A stretch of DNA of 64,000 nt from CAXMRP01 sp965216515. GTDB lineage: Bacteria; Pseudomonadota; Alphaproteobacteria; Rhizobiales; Afifellaceae. The notes beneath the pieces were generated by a model, which saw only the letters and a program-made list of their open reading frames with translations, searched no databases and had not been told where the DNA came from. Where the stretch lies: positions 434,001 through 498,000 of the forward strand of contig OZ244173.1 in assembly GCA_965216515.1 (NCBI GenBank), written 5' to 3'. Position 1 is the first letter of the stretch. Each line of letters opens with the position of its first letter. The translations under genes and the position numbers were made by a program. Positions 43,049 to 52,479 of this stretch are shown here, in pieces.

Positions 43049-43142
43049 CGTTTCCGCCGCAAGCCCGCCGATATGGCTGGACCGCGGCGCGCCAATGGCC
43101 TAGTTCCTTGCCGCTAACCAACGATACGATCCGGCCGGAGTG

Positions 43143-44657
43143 ATGAGCACCCAACCAACGATTGCAGACACCCGCACCGCAGTGCCGAAAAACTTCATTG
43201 CCGGCGCCACAGGCGACTGGGAAGTGATCATCGGCCTGGAAATCCACGCCCAGGTCCAGTCGGATGCAAAGTTGTTTTCCGGCGCGTCGACGGAATTCGG
43301 TGGCGAGCCCAATGACCATGTCAGCCTGGTCGACGCGGCCATGCCCGGCATGCTGCCCGTCGTCAACGCCGAATGCGTGCGCCAGGCGGTGCGGACCGGC
43401 CTCGGCCTGAAAGCCGCGATCAACAATATCTCGGTCTTTGCCCGAAAGAACTATTTTTACCCCGATCTCCCGCAGGGCTATCAGATTTCCCAGTTTGACC
43501 GTCCGATCGTCGGGGAAGGTACGGTCCTGGTCGAGGTCGGCCCCGACAAGGACGGGCAGTTCGAGGAGGTCAGGGTCGGGATCGAACGTCTGCACCTGGA
43601 GCAGGACGCCGGCAAGAGCCTGCACGACCAGCATCCGTCCAAGACCTATGTCGACCTCAACCGGTCCGGTGTCGCTTTGATGGAAATTGTCTCCAAGCCC
43701 GACATGCGTTCGTCCGCCGAAGCTCGCGCCTATATCGGCAAGTTGCGCAGCATCCTGCGCTATCTCGGGACATCCGACGCCGATATGGAGAAGGGCAATC
43801 TGCGCGCCGACATCAATGTTTCCGTGCGTCGCCCCGGCGAGCCGTTCGGCACCCGGTGCGAGATCAAGAACGTCAATTCCATCCGCTTTGCCGGCCAGGC
43901 GATCGAATACGAAGCCCGTCGCCAGATCGCGATACTGGAGGATGGCGGCACGATCGATCAGGAAACGCGGCTTTTCGACGCCACAAGAGGCGAAACCCGC
44001 TCCATGCGGTCCAAGGAGGAGGCGCACGACTACCGGTATTTCCCCGATCCCGATCTTTTGCCCCTGGAAGTCACCGACGCCGAGATCGCCGAACTGGCGC
44101 GCGATCTGCCCGAGCTTCCCGATGAAAAGTGGACACGGTTGAAGGCCGAATTCGGCTTGTTGGACTATGATGCCTCGATATTGGTCTCCGACAAGCCGAT
44201 TGCCGATTACTTCGAGGCGGTCGCGCAAAACGGACGTGATGGCAAGCAGGCGGCCAACTGGGTCATCAACGAGCTTCTGGGCGCATTGAACAAGGCCGGG
44301 CAGGGGATCGAGCAAAGTCCGGTTTCGGCCGATCAGCTCGGCGCCGTCCTCGATCTTCAAAACGAGGGGGTGATATCCGGCAAGATCGCCAAGGACCTGT
44401 TCGAGATCGTCTGGTCGGACGGCGGAGATCCGCGCGCTATCGTCAAGGCGCGCGGCATGGAGCAGGTGACCGACACGGCGGCGATCGAGAAACTGGTTGA
44501 CGAAGTTCTCGCCGCCAACGCCGAAAAGGCGGCTCAGGCAAGGGAGAAACCGTCGATGATCGGTTGGTTTGTCGGGCAGGTGATGAAGGCGAGCCAGGGC
44601 AAGGCGAATCCGAAAGCCGTGAATGAACTCTTGAAAGAGCGGCTGGAACTCGATTGA
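43143..44657 (+). CDS. gatB: Aspartyl/glutamyl-tRNA(Asn/Gln) amidotransferase subunit B
   Basis: 504 residues from the ATG at 43143; a GTG one codon earlier (43140) is equally possible, as the GGAG overlaps it. The GatB cradle domain (WEVIIGLEIHAQVQSDAKLF, YFYPDLPQGYQISQFDRPIV, GVALMEIVSKPDMRS) holds the ATP and ammonia-channel residues, and the C-terminal YqeY-like helical domain binds tRNA. It activates the misacylated tRNA by phosphorylation and receives ammonia from GatA. A GNAT gene starts seven bases after the stop. Confidence 0.95.
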   Translation: MSTQPTIADTRTAVPKNFIAGATGDWEVIIGLEIHAQVQSDAKLFSGASTEFGGEPNDHVSLVDAAMPGMLPVVNAECVRQAVRTGLGLKAAINNISVFARKNYFYPDLPQGYQISQFDRPIVGEGTVLVEVGPDKDGQFEEVRVGIERLHLEQDAGKSLHDQHPSKTYVDLNRSGVALMEIVSKPDMRSSAEARAYIGKLRSILRYLGTSDADMEKGNLRADINVSVRRPGEPFGTRCEIKNVNSIRFAGQAIEYEARRQIAILEDGGTIDQETRLFDATRGETRSMRSKEEAHDYRYFPDPDLLPLEVTDAEIAELARDLPELPDEKWTRLKAEFGLLDYDASILVSDKPIADYFEAVAQNGRDGKQAANWVINELLGALNKAGQGIEQSPVSADQLGAVLDLQNEGVISGKIAKDLFEIVWSDGGDPRAIVKARGMEQVTDTAAIEKLVDEVLAANAEKAAQAREKPSMIGWFVGQVMKASQGKANPKAVNELLKERLELD

Positions 44658-44664
44658 ATATGCC

Positions 44665-45474
44665 ATGCCCGATGCCGCCGAAGTCATTGAGCGGGCCGCC
44701 CTGCTTGATCTGTTCGACATTGCCGGCCCGTCCCTGAAACGCCGGCTCGGCCTGGATGTGCGCGAGATCGCCGGCGCCACCCTGCTTATGGCGGCCATGC
44801 TTCCGGCGACAGCGATTGTCGTCAATCGGGTGTGCGGCCTTGGATTGGCACAATCGGCGACGCGCGATGATGTGGCGGCCATCGATGAAGCCTATCGCTC
44901 AGCCGGCGTGCCGCGATATTTCCTCCACTGGCATCCTGATGCAGCCCCGCCGGACCTGCCGGACGCATTTGCCGAATTTGGTCTGGAACGCGCACGTGCC
45001 TGGCAGTTGTTTGAGCACAATCGCGATATTCCGCCCGACGCGCCCACCCGGCTCACAATCCGGGAGGCCAGATCCGGCGATGCCGAGGCGTTCGGCCGCA
45101 TCGCCTGTGCCGCCTTTGATCTGGGCGAGGAAGCAGGCGAATGGATCGCCGGATTGGTCGATCACCCCAATTTCCGGACCGTCATGTCCTTTGATGGCGA
45201 ATCGCCGGCCGGCATAGGCGCGCTTTATGTCATGGGTGAGCATGCGCGCATCGATTGGGGGGCCACCGATCCGGGCTTCCGGCGACGCGGCAGCCAGAGC
45301 GCCATTCTGCGCCACCGGATCCTGCTGGCGGAGGCCGCCGGTTGCCACACGATTCACACCGAAACCGGCGAAGCTGTTCCCGGCGATCCGCAGCATTCCC
45401 ATTCCAATATCCGCCGTGCCGGATTTGAAGAGACGATATTGCGGAAAAATTACGCCTGGCCGAAGCAATCCTGA
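44665..45474 (+). CDS. GNAT-family N-acetyltransferase
   Basis: 269 residues. The C-terminal half holds the acetyl-CoA-binding fold: TIREARSGDAEAFGRIACAA, IDWGATDPGFRRRGSQSA (the R/Q-x-x-G-x-G/A loop in a variant RRRGSQ form), AILRHRILLAEAAGCHTIHT and NIRRAGFEETILRKNYAW. The N-terminal ~100 residues are a second, weaker GNAT-like or unknown domain. Substrate unknown. It is adjacent to gatB and ends 44 bases before guaA. Confidence 0.85.
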   Translation: MPDAAEVIERAALLDLFDIAGPSLKRRLGLDVREIAGATLLMAAMLPATAIVVNRVCGLGLAQSATRDDVAAIDEAYRSAGVPRYFLHWHPDAAPPDLPDAFAEFGLERARAWQLFEHNRDIPPDAPTRLTIREARSGDAEAFGRIACAAFDLGEEAGEWIAGLVDHPNFRTVMSFDGESPAGIGALYVMGEHARIDWGATDPGFRRRGSQSAILRHRILLAEAAGCHTIHTETGEAVPGDPQHSHSNIRRAGFEETILRKNYAWPKQS

Positions 45475-45518
45475 CCGGCGGCGTTGCGTGCGGCCGCCTG
45501 TTTTCCTAAACGCGGTAC

Positions 45519-47141
45519 ATGAACCCATCCCCGATCCCCGCTGATTCCCATACCGGGACGCGTGCCGACGAGATTGCCGGCCACGACAACGTCCTCATCA
45601 TCGATTTCGGCTCCCAGGTGACCCAGCTCATCGCACGGCGCGTTCGCGAAGCCGGCGTCTTTTCCGAAGTCGTGCCCTTCCAGCACGCCGCCGACGCGGT
45701 CGCGTCCCATCAGCCAAAGGCGATTATCCTGTCCGGCGGTCCGGCTTCGGTGCATATCGCCGAAAGCCCGAAAGTGGATTCCGCGATTTTTTCAGCCGGC
45801 GTGCCTGTGCTGGGGATCTGCTACGGCGAGCAGGCGATTGTGGAGCATCTGGGCGGCGGCGTTGAGCCGCACGATCACCGGGAGTTCGGCCGTGCCGATG
45901 TCGATGTCACCGCCGATTGCGCGCTGTTTGACGGAGTTTGGCAACGCGGTGGCCGCTATCCTGTCTGGATGAGTCACGGCGATCGGGTCACCAGGCTACC
46001 GGCGGATTTTCGCGCCGTGGCCACATCCCATGGCGCGCCGTTTGCCGCCATCGCCAACGACAAGCGCCGGATCTACGCCGTCCAGTTCCATCCGGAAGTC
46101 CATCACACACCCGACGGCGCCAGGCTGATCGCCAATTTCGTGCACAAGATTGCCGGCCTTGCCGGGGACTGGACGATGGCGCATTTTCGCACCGAGGCGA
46201 TTGCGCGTATCCGGGAACAGGTCGGCGCCGGCGGGCGGGTGATTTGCGGCTTGTCCGGCGGTGTCGACAGCGCCGTCGCCGCTGTCCTTATTCACGAAGC
46301 GATCGGCGAGCGGCTGACCTGCATCTTCGTCGATCACGGCCTGATGCGCCTCAACGAAGCCGATGAGGTGGTTGGGCTTTTTCGCGATCACTACAACATT
46401 CCGCTCGTCCACGTGGACGCCGCAGACATGTTCTTGAAAGAACTGGACGGCAAGACGGACCCCGAAGACAAACGCAAGATCATCGGCCGGCTCTTCGTGG
46501 AGACGTTCGAGGCGGAGGCGAAAAAGCTCTCCGCCCGCGGCGAACCGGCCAGGTTCCTCGCCCAGGGAACGCTCTATCCTGATGTCATAGAAAGCGTATC
46601 CTTTGCCGGCGGTCCGTCCGTCACAATCAAGTCGCACCACAATGTCGGCGGTTTGCCCGAACGCATGAACATGACCCTGGTGGAGCCGCTGCGGATGCTT
46701 TTCAAGGACGAGGTCCGCGCGCTCGGCCACGAATTGGGCCTGCCCGATGCATTTATCGGGCGCCATCCCTTTCCCGGCCCCGGCCTTGCGATCCGCTGTC
46801 CCGGCGCGGTGACGGGCGACAAACTCGAAATTCTGCGCCGCGCCGATGCCGTCTATCTCGATGAAATACGCAAGGCAGGACTGTATGACGACATATGGCA
46901 GGCGTTCGCCGTGCTGTTGCCGGTTCAGACCGTGGGCGTCATGGGCGATGCGCGGACCTACGACCATGTTTGCGCGTTGCGCGCGGTGACATCGGTCGAT
47001 GGAATGACTGCCGACTTCTTCCCCTATGACATGTCGTTTCTCGGCCGCGCCGCCACCCGTATCATCAATGAGGTGCGGGGCATCAATCGCGTCGTATACG
47101 ACGTGACTTCAAAACCGCCGGGCACCATCGAGTGGGAATAG
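45519..47141 (+). CDS. guaA: GMP synthase (glutamine-hydrolysing)
   Basis: 540 residues. The class I glutamine amidotransferase domain has the nucleophile C101 in LGICYGEQ and the His/Glu pair in QFHPEVHHT. The ATP-pyrophosphatase P-loop is SGGVDS in GLSGGVDSAVAAVLIHEA, and the C-terminal dimerisation domain ends DVTSKPPGTIEWE. It converts XMP to GMP with ammonia from glutamine. The N-terminus is about 20 residues longer than in E. coli. It is followed by 171 bases, then a convergent DUF1445 gene. Confidence 0.96.
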   Translation: MNPSPIPADSHTGTRADEIAGHDNVLIIDFGSQVTQLIARRVREAGVFSEVVPFQHAADAVASHQPKAIILSGGPASVHIAESPKVDSAIFSAGVPVLGICYGEQAIVEHLGGGVEPHDHREFGRADVDVTADCALFDGVWQRGGRYPVWMSHGDRVTRLPADFRAVATSHGAPFAAIANDKRRIYAVQFHPEVHHTPDGARLIANFVHKIAGLAGDWTMAHFRTEAIARIREQVGAGGRVICGLSGGVDSAVAAVLIHEAIGERLTCIFVDHGLMRLNEADEVVGLFRDHYNIPLVHVDAADMFLKELDGKTDPEDKRKIIGRLFVETFEAEAKKLSARGEPARFLAQGTLYPDVIESVSFAGGPSVTIKSHHNVGGLPERMNMTLVEPLRMLFKDEVRALGHELGLPDAFIGRHPFPGPGLAIRCPGAVTGDKLEILRRADAVYLDEIRKAGLYDDIWQAFAVLLPVQTVGVMGDARTYDHVCALRAVTSVDGMTADFFPYDMSFLGRAATRIINEVRGINRVVYDVTSKPPGTIEWE

Positions 47142-47312
47142 ACCGGGCAGGGCGGCGGCAAACGGCCGGCCCGCGCCGGATCCTGCTTTTAAAAAATTTC
47201 CAGTCCCCGGCCGCCCCGCAATACACGATTGGCGCGGCCTGACCGATCGCTTTTCGGAAGAGGACGGGAAACCGGCGGCGGCGGCCGTTTGCCGAGGCGC
47301 TGGATTTTACCG

Positions 47313-48128
47313 TCACGCACCCGGATCAAGGATGGGCGGGTTTGCCCGCTCGTCGACATCGGTGATGAGCATCGCACCGGGCCGGTGCGAAATGAAAAGC
47401 GGGAGTTTTGCGCGCAGCGCCGCATTTTGCGGGGTCACACCGCAGGCCCAGAAAACCGGCACTTCATCATTCTCGACCGGCACCGCATCGCCGTAATCGG
47501 GATGTCCGATGTCTTCTATTCCAATCCGTGACGGATCCCCCACATGCACCGGCGCGCCATGGGCGAGGACGAAGCCGGCGCTGATTTCGCGCACGCGATC
47601 GATATCGGCCGGCTTGATCGGCCGCATCGAGACGACCATACCACCGCCGAACGGGCCGGCCGCCACGGTCTGAATGCGGGTCCGATACATCGGAACGGTT
47701 CGGTTGCAATCCACATGCCGCATCGCGATGCCGGCCGCCATCGCCGCATGTTCAAAGGTGAACGAACAGCCAAGCGCAAAAGCCACCAGATCGCTTCGCC
47801 ACAGATCGGCGATATCGGTCCGATACGTCGTGAGGGCGCCATTTTCATAAACCGCATAAGCGGGCGCGTCGGTGTCCACGGCAAGGTCGGTCCCAAGCGT
47901 GCGCATTTTTCGGTCGCCGGTATCGGTGACGCCGACCAGCGGGCAGGGACGCGGATTGCGCTGGCAGAACCGGAAGAAATCAAGAGCATACGCTTCCGGC
48001 AGGATCGCGAGGTTCGCCTGCAGCCGCCCCGCGGCAAGCCCTGCGGTATGGCCGGTATAGGTATTGGCGCGAATGGCGGCCCGGACCTCGTGCAGGGGCG
48101 CGGTGCGAAGATGGGAATGGCTGGTCAA
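47313..48128 (-). CDS. Putative hydro-lyase, DUF1445 / D-glutamate cyclase-like family
   Basis: 271 residues from a TTG start at 48128; the preceding in-frame codons include a stop. The N-terminus (VRAAIRANTYTGHTAGLAAG, RLQANLAILPEAYALDFFRF) and the C-terminus (VPVFWACGVTPQNAALRAKL, then HRPGAMLITDVD) match the DUF1445 family, related to mammalian D-glutamate cyclase. It is expected to act on an amino acid-derived compound in the cytoplasm. It converges with guaA. A GGAGG lies 14 bases before the TTG, a long spacing. Confidence 0.87.
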   Translation of the reverse strand: MTSHSHLRTAPLHEVRAAIRANTYTGHTAGLAAGRLQANLAILPEAYALDFFRFCQRNPRPCPLVGVTDTGDRKMRTLGTDLAVDTDAPAYAVYENGALTTYRTDIADLWRSDLVAFALGCSFTFEHAAMAAGIAMRHVDCNRTVPMYRTRIQTVAAGPFGGGMVVSMRPIKPADIDRVREISAGFVLAHGAPVHVGDPSRIGIEDIGHPDYGDAVPVENDEVPVFWACGVTPQNAALRAKLPLFISHRPGAMLITDVDERANPPILDPGA

Positions 48129-48955
48129 CGGATCAGGTCAAACCTCCGGCAGCAGGTTTTCCGGCCCGGCCTCCCGGGTGCCTGCAAGGCCGAACAGCCG
48201 TGTTTGTTGTTATAGGCTTGGGCCGGGTTTTTGTCGACGCAGACAAGGACGCCACCGAATACCGGATCGTCATGGTGCCGGGCAATGCGTGTCCATTGCG
48301 GGCGCATGCGATCCCCAAACAAGGCGATTTTCGCAACTGCCTTCAAACTGCGCCAGACCGCGTCGATCGCGGCCGCGCTGATCCGCCAAATGCAATGCCG
48401 ATCGGTCGCTGATCGTTCCGCCAGGACCACAACACCCGCGCAACGGCCAATCAAAGGCACGGAGATCGGCGGGATCGTTCGATATCGCTGCGTTGTCTTC
48501 GATGTTGTCTTCGATTTTGAAGCAGACAGCCGTATTCATTGATCTATGCATTCCATGGAATCATTTGGGATGTATTAATGGCCGTCACACCTCATTAGAA
48601 AATATAATATTGAGAATATATGATGTGAAAAATCGCACAGCATATCGTAATATGACGAGATAATTCGAAAAAAAGAAAATATATACATCGATAGAATCGA
48701 ATTATACCAAATTGAACAAAAATTATATTTCTGGACTCGGGGATGGGAGGAAATTCTCCGGCCGGATCAGGGGCAGTCATGAGCATTGGTTATTAGGTAT
48801 CGCGTAATTGGAATTTGACATAAAAAAGGTACTTAAACATAAATAATTCGGATAAATCGAAGTGACTGTACGCATAAATTTGATTTCTGATTTTTTGAAT
48901 TGCCTACGGTGGCGACGATTGCCCTGAAACGCGAACTCCCGGTGGGGGAATCAAA
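48129..48955. other. Gene-free region with an AT-rich core
   Basis: An 827-base stretch between divergent genes. The first 460 bases keep the high GC of the window; from about 48590 to 48900 the composition turns strongly A+T rich, unlike anything else here. Small frames exist (for example 48595-48786 on the minus strand, rich in Ile and Phe), but none has a ribosome site or recognisable domain. The right end holds a good promoter for the peptide transporter operon. I see no tRNA remnant, direct repeats or transposase piece. Confidence 0.55.
48815..48843 (+). promoter_or_regulatory. Likely promoter of the dipeptide/oligopeptide transporter operon
   Basis: TTGACA (48815-48820), a perfect -35, a 17-base spacer and CATAAA (48838-48843, or ATAAAT one base on) lie about 113 bases before the binding-protein ATG, in the AT-rich segment. 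Confidence 0.45.
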
Positions 48956-50557
48956 ATGACAGTGAAACGGCAGGTGGGAAGCTGGAAACGAGCGGCGCTT
49001 GCGATTTGTGGTGTTTTGGCTTTGTCGGGATCGGCATCGTCGGAGTCCAATCTGCGGGTCGCGATGACAGCATCGGATATTCCCTTTACCCACGGACTTC
49101 CTGATGAAGGATTTGAGGGAATCCGCTTCACCGGTTACCCGACATACGATGCACTTGTTCAATGGGATATGTCGCGGGCGGACGTCAAAGCCGGCCTTAC
49201 CCCGGGATTGGCCACATCATGGCATGTGGATGAAAACGACAAGAAGAAATGGATTTTCAATCTTCGCAAAGGCGTCAAATTCCACGATGGATCAGACTTC
49301 GACGCCGACGCGGTGATGTGGAATTTCGATCGCGTCTATGACGAAAATTCGCCGCAGTACGATGCCGCTGGCGCCGCTGGCGGCAAGGCGCGGTTGCGGC
49401 TCATGGAGTCGGCCAGAAAAATCGACGACTATACCATCGAAATAACGACCAGCCGTTCCTACAGCCTGTTCCCGAGCCTCATCACCTATTTCATGTTCGT
49501 CAGCCCGGCCCAGTTCGAGGCCGTCGGCAGCGACTGGGACAAATTCAAGCGCAATCCCTCAGGAACGGGACCGTTCAAGGTCGTCGAATTCAAACCCCGT
49601 GTCAGTGTAACCCTGGCGAAATTTGAGGATTACTGGGATCCCAATCGTGTGCCCAAGGTCGACAAGATGACCTTGTTCCCGATGCCGGAGGCGACGACCC
49701 GGCTCGCCGCGCTGCGTTCAGGTCAGGTCGATTGGATCGAAGTTCCGCCGCCCGATGGAATCCCAAGCCTCAAGGCCGCTGGTTTCAATATCGTCACGAA
49801 CATCTACCCCCATGTGTGGCCTTATCTCTACAGCTTCGCGGAAGGATCGCCGTTCCTGGACAAACGGGTACGTCTTGCTGCCAACTACGCGATCGACCGG
49901 GAAGGCGTCGCCGCGCTCGTGAATGGCACCGGTGCACCGGCCTATGGTTGGCTGCCGCCCGACGATCCGAATTTTGGCAATCCGAAGGAGGCGTTCCGGT
50001 ACGATCCCGAAAAGGCGCGCGCGCTGCTGGCCGAAGCCAGTTACGGTCCCGACAAACCCGTCAAAGCCAAGATCATGATTTCGACCAGCGGTTCGGGCCA
50101 AATGGTGCCGCTGCCGATGAACGAGTATATCCAGCAGAACATGAAGGAAAGCTGGTTTGACCTGGAGTTCGAGGTTGTTGACTGGGCCCAGATGCTTGTT
50201 GCCTTCCGGGCCGGAGCGGCTGATCCGAAGTCAAAAGGGTCCCATGCGATGAACTTCAGCCAGGGAACCGCCGACGTGTCGACTCTCATCCTTTATTATC
50301 GCGCAAACAGCGTGATCAACTGGGGGCGTTGGAACAATCCCGAATTTGAAGCCGTCCTGGACGAAATCGAGAGCACATTTGACGACGCGAAGATTTCCGA
50401 TCTCATGACACGTGCACATGAAATAATGGTGGATGAAGCCGCCGCTTTGTACATCGTTCATGATCTCAACTCCCGCGCGCTGTCGCCTAAGGTCAAGGGC
50501 TTTGTCTCGGCACAAAGCTGGTTCCAGGACTTCACTTCCATCTACATGGAAGACTGA
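48956..50557 (+). CDS. Peptide/solute ABC transporter substrate-binding protein (family 5, DppA/OppA-like)
   Basis: 533 residues. A Sec signal peptide (GSWKRAALAICGVLALSGSA, cleavage near ASS-ES) lies before a three-domain family 5 binding fold: GLATSWHVDENDKKKWIFNL, RKGVKFHDGSDFDADAVMWN, RNPSGTGPFKVVEFKP. GGGGG lies seven bases before the ATG. It collects a peptide or another family 5 ligand (for example opine, nickel-chelate, glutathione) in the periplasm. It is the first gene of a five-gene operon with all importer parts; the ligand cannot be predicted. Confidence 0.9.
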   Translation: MTVKRQVGSWKRAALAICGVLALSGSASSESNLRVAMTASDIPFTHGLPDEGFEGIRFTGYPTYDALVQWDMSRADVKAGLTPGLATSWHVDENDKKKWIFNLRKGVKFHDGSDFDADAVMWNFDRVYDENSPQYDAAGAAGGKARLRLMESARKIDDYTIEITTSRSYSLFPSLITYFMFVSPAQFEAVGSDWDKFKRNPSGTGPFKVVEFKPRVSVTLAKFEDYWDPNRVPKVDKMTLFPMPEATTRLAALRSGQVDWIEVPPPDGIPSLKAAGFNIVTNIYPHVWPYLYSFAEGSPFLDKRVRLAANYAIDREGVAALVNGTGAPAYGWLPPDDPNFGNPKEAFRYDPEKARALLAEASYGPDKPVKAKIMISTSGSGQMVPLPMNEYIQQNMKESWFDLEFEVVDWAQMLVAFRAGAADPKSKGSHAMNFSQGTADVSTLILYYRANSVINWGRWNNPEFEAVLDEIESTFDDAKISDLMTRAHEIMVDEAAALYIVHDLNSRALSPKVKGFVSAQSWFQDFTSIYMED

Positions 50558-50580
50558 ATTCGATCGGGATAGGGAGAGGC

Positions 50581-50601
50581 GGGGCGGCTGAAGGCCGCCC
50601 C
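50581..50601 (+). promoter_or_regulatory. Intercistronic hairpin after the binding-protein gene
   Basis: An 8-bp GC stem (50581-50588 with 50594-50601) around TGAAG lies between the binding-protein stop and the first permease and has no clear U run. It is suited to protecting the upstream message, giving more binding protein than permease. Confidence 0.55.
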
Positions 50602-50632
50602 GATCGTTTCAAATCGGCTGACCAACAGACCC

Positions 50633-51574
50633 ATGTGGACCTACGCGCTTCGCCGTCTCCTGCAGACGCTGCCCATACTGCTCGGAGTCTCGTTGTTTGT
50701 CTTTGTGCTGGTCCACGTGATCCCGGGCGATACTGTCGATGCGCTCATTCCACCGGACGGCGAACCGCGTGACGCGGCAAGGCTGCGGGCGTTCTATGGC
50801 CTCGACAAACCTCTGTATCAGCAATACCTGATTTGGCTCGGCAACTTCCTGACCGGTGATCTCGGCACGTCTGTGTATACCGGAATTTCGGTTTCGGAGC
50901 TGGTGTTCGATGCCATCGGCAACACGTTTTTGTTGGCGATTCCGGCAGCATTTCTGAGCTTTACGCTGGGTGTGATATTGGGGGCCGTCGCCGGATTTCA
51001 CCACAACGGCTTTGTCGATCGGATTTTTTCGATCATCGCGATCGCCTGTGTCAGCCTCCCGGTCTTCTGGGTCGGCATCATGCTTGTGGTCTTTTTCTCC
51101 GTGTTGACCAACACATTGCCGGCGATGGGCATGGGCGGTGACGGTTTTCCGGATAGCTGGACTTCCGCACGTCACTTCATCTTGCCTGTCATCACCCTGA
51201 CCCTTATCCCGATGGGCGTGATCAGCCGCCTGGTTCGCGCCAATGTGCTGGAGATTCTGAGCCAGGAATTCGTTGTTGCCCTGCGGGCCAAGGGCGCGCC
51301 ACGTCGCGCCGTGGTCATGCATGTGCTCAAGAACGCATCGCCGTCGGCTTTGGCGCTGATGGGTCTGCAGCTTGGTTATCTTCTCGGCGGCGCAATCCTG
51401 GTTGAACTGGTTTTCGGCTGGCCCGGATCGGGTCATTTGCTCAACAGCGCCATTTTCCGGCGCGACATTCCGGTCATGGAAGGATTGCTCATTACGTTGT
51501 CTCTGTTTTTCGTGATCATCAATCTGGTGGTGGACATCGTGCAAGCCTGGATCGACCCGCGGATTTCACGATGA
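50633..51574 (+). CDS. Dipeptide-type ABC transporter permease (DppB-like)
   Basis: 313 residues with about six membrane helices. The start is the family-typical MWTYALRRLLQTLPILLGVS, followed by the periplasmic loop IPPDGEPRDAARLRAFYGLD. The conserved coupling segment is VALRAKGAPRRAVVMHVLKN (EAA loop). The end (FVIINLVVDIVQAWIDPRIS) is the classical DppB C-terminus. It pairs with the DppC-like product of the overlapping next gene. Confidence 0.93.
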   Translation: MWTYALRRLLQTLPILLGVSLFVFVLVHVIPGDTVDALIPPDGEPRDAARLRAFYGLDKPLYQQYLIWLGNFLTGDLGTSVYTGISVSELVFDAIGNTFLLAIPAAFLSFTLGVILGAVAGFHHNGFVDRIFSIIAIACVSLPVFWVGIMLVVFFSVLTNTLPAMGMGGDGFPDSWTSARHFILPVITLTLIPMGVISRLVRANVLEILSQEFVVALRAKGAPRRAVVMHVLKNASPSALALMGLQLGYLLGGAILVELVFGWPGSGHLLNSAIFRRDIPVMEGLLITLSLFFVIINLVVDIVQAWIDPRISR

Positions 51575-52479
51575 CCGGCGGCTCCGAAACCCCTGTCTCC
51601 GGAAAAGTCATTCCAGAGGGTGCCGACACCATCGCGCCGGCCAAAACATACTGGCAGACCGTCCGCGAGCGTCTTGGCAACGACAAGATGACGGTCATTG
51701 TCACCATAATTCTCGTGGGGATTGTGTGTGTGGCGGTATTCGCTCCTTTGATCACGCAACATGATCCCTACACCAGCACCGTGACCATGCGCCTCAAACC
51801 CATCGGCACGCCGGGCCACTGGCTTGGAACCGATGAGGTGGGACGCGACATGTGGGCACGTCTCGCCTATGGCGGTCGGACATCGCTGTTGTCGGGAATT
51901 GCACCGGTCGGATTTGCGCTCGTCATTGGCACCATTCTGGGCGTGACGGCAGGTTTTGTCGGCGGCTGGGTCGGTTCGCTCGTGATGAGGATAATGGATG
52001 TATTCTATGCCTTTCCGGCGATCCTTCTCGCCATTGCGATCGGCGGTGTTCTCGGACCAAGTCTGGAGAACACAATCATATCGCTGACCATTGTATTCGT
52101 GCCGCCGATCACCCGTATCTCCGAGAGTGTAACGGCCCAGGTGCGCCATCTCGATTTTGTCGAAGCCGCGCGCGCCAGCGGCGCGGGAACAACCGTAATC
52201 ATCCGCCGTCAGGTCCTGAGCAATGTATTGGGACCGATCCTCGTATATGCGACCAGCCTGATCAGCATCAGCATCATCCTGGCCGCCGGATTGAGCTTTC
52301 TTGGCCTGGGTGTGGTGGCGCCGATCCCGGAATGGGGTGCCATGCTCAACTCGCTGCGAAACTCCATTTATATCAGCCCCTGGGTCGCCGCGTTGCCGGG
52401 TTTGATGATCTTCATGACGTCGATGTGCTTCAATCTGATGAGTGACGGTTTTCGCAGCGCCATGGACATCAAGCTATGA
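51571..52479 (+). CDS. Dipeptide-type ABC transporter permease (DppC-like)
   Basis: 302 residues overlapping dppB-like by ATGA. A soluble N-terminal tail is followed by the first helix (MTVIVTIILVGIVCVAVFAP), the family motif HWLGTDEVGRDMWARLAYGG and the coupling segment FVEAARASGAGTTVIIRRQV. The end is LMSDGFRSAMDIKL, typical of DppC. The next gene overlaps by four bases as well. Confidence 0.93.
   Translation: MTGGSETPVSGKVIPEGADTIAPAKTYWQTVRERLGNDKMTVIVTIILVGIVCVAVFAPLITQHDPYTSTVTMRLKPIGTPGHWLGTDEVGRDMWARLAYGGRTSLLSGIAPVGFALVIGTILGVTAGFVGGWVGSLVMRIMDVFYAFPAILLAIAIGGVLGPSLENTIISLTIVFVPPITRISESVTAQVRHLDFVEAARASGAGTTVIIRRQVLSNVLGPILVYATSLISISIILAAGLSFLGLGVVAPIPEWGAMLNSLRNSIYISPWVAALPGLMIFMTSMCFNLMSDGFRSAMDIKL

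Noticed and set aside
45811..45830. GuaA nucleophile motif GICYGEQ differs from GICYGMQ in E. coli
   Set aside because: The residue after CYG varies in bacterial GuaA proteins; the catalytic Cys, His and Glu are present.
48595..48786. 63-codon minus-strand frame rich in Ile and Phe
   Set aside because: The composition follows from the AT-rich DNA; no start signal and no family.
50609..51544. 311-codon minus-strand frame rich in His, Gln and Asp
   Set aside because: Antisense to the DppB-like permease; composition is the reverse-complement image of hydrophobic helices.
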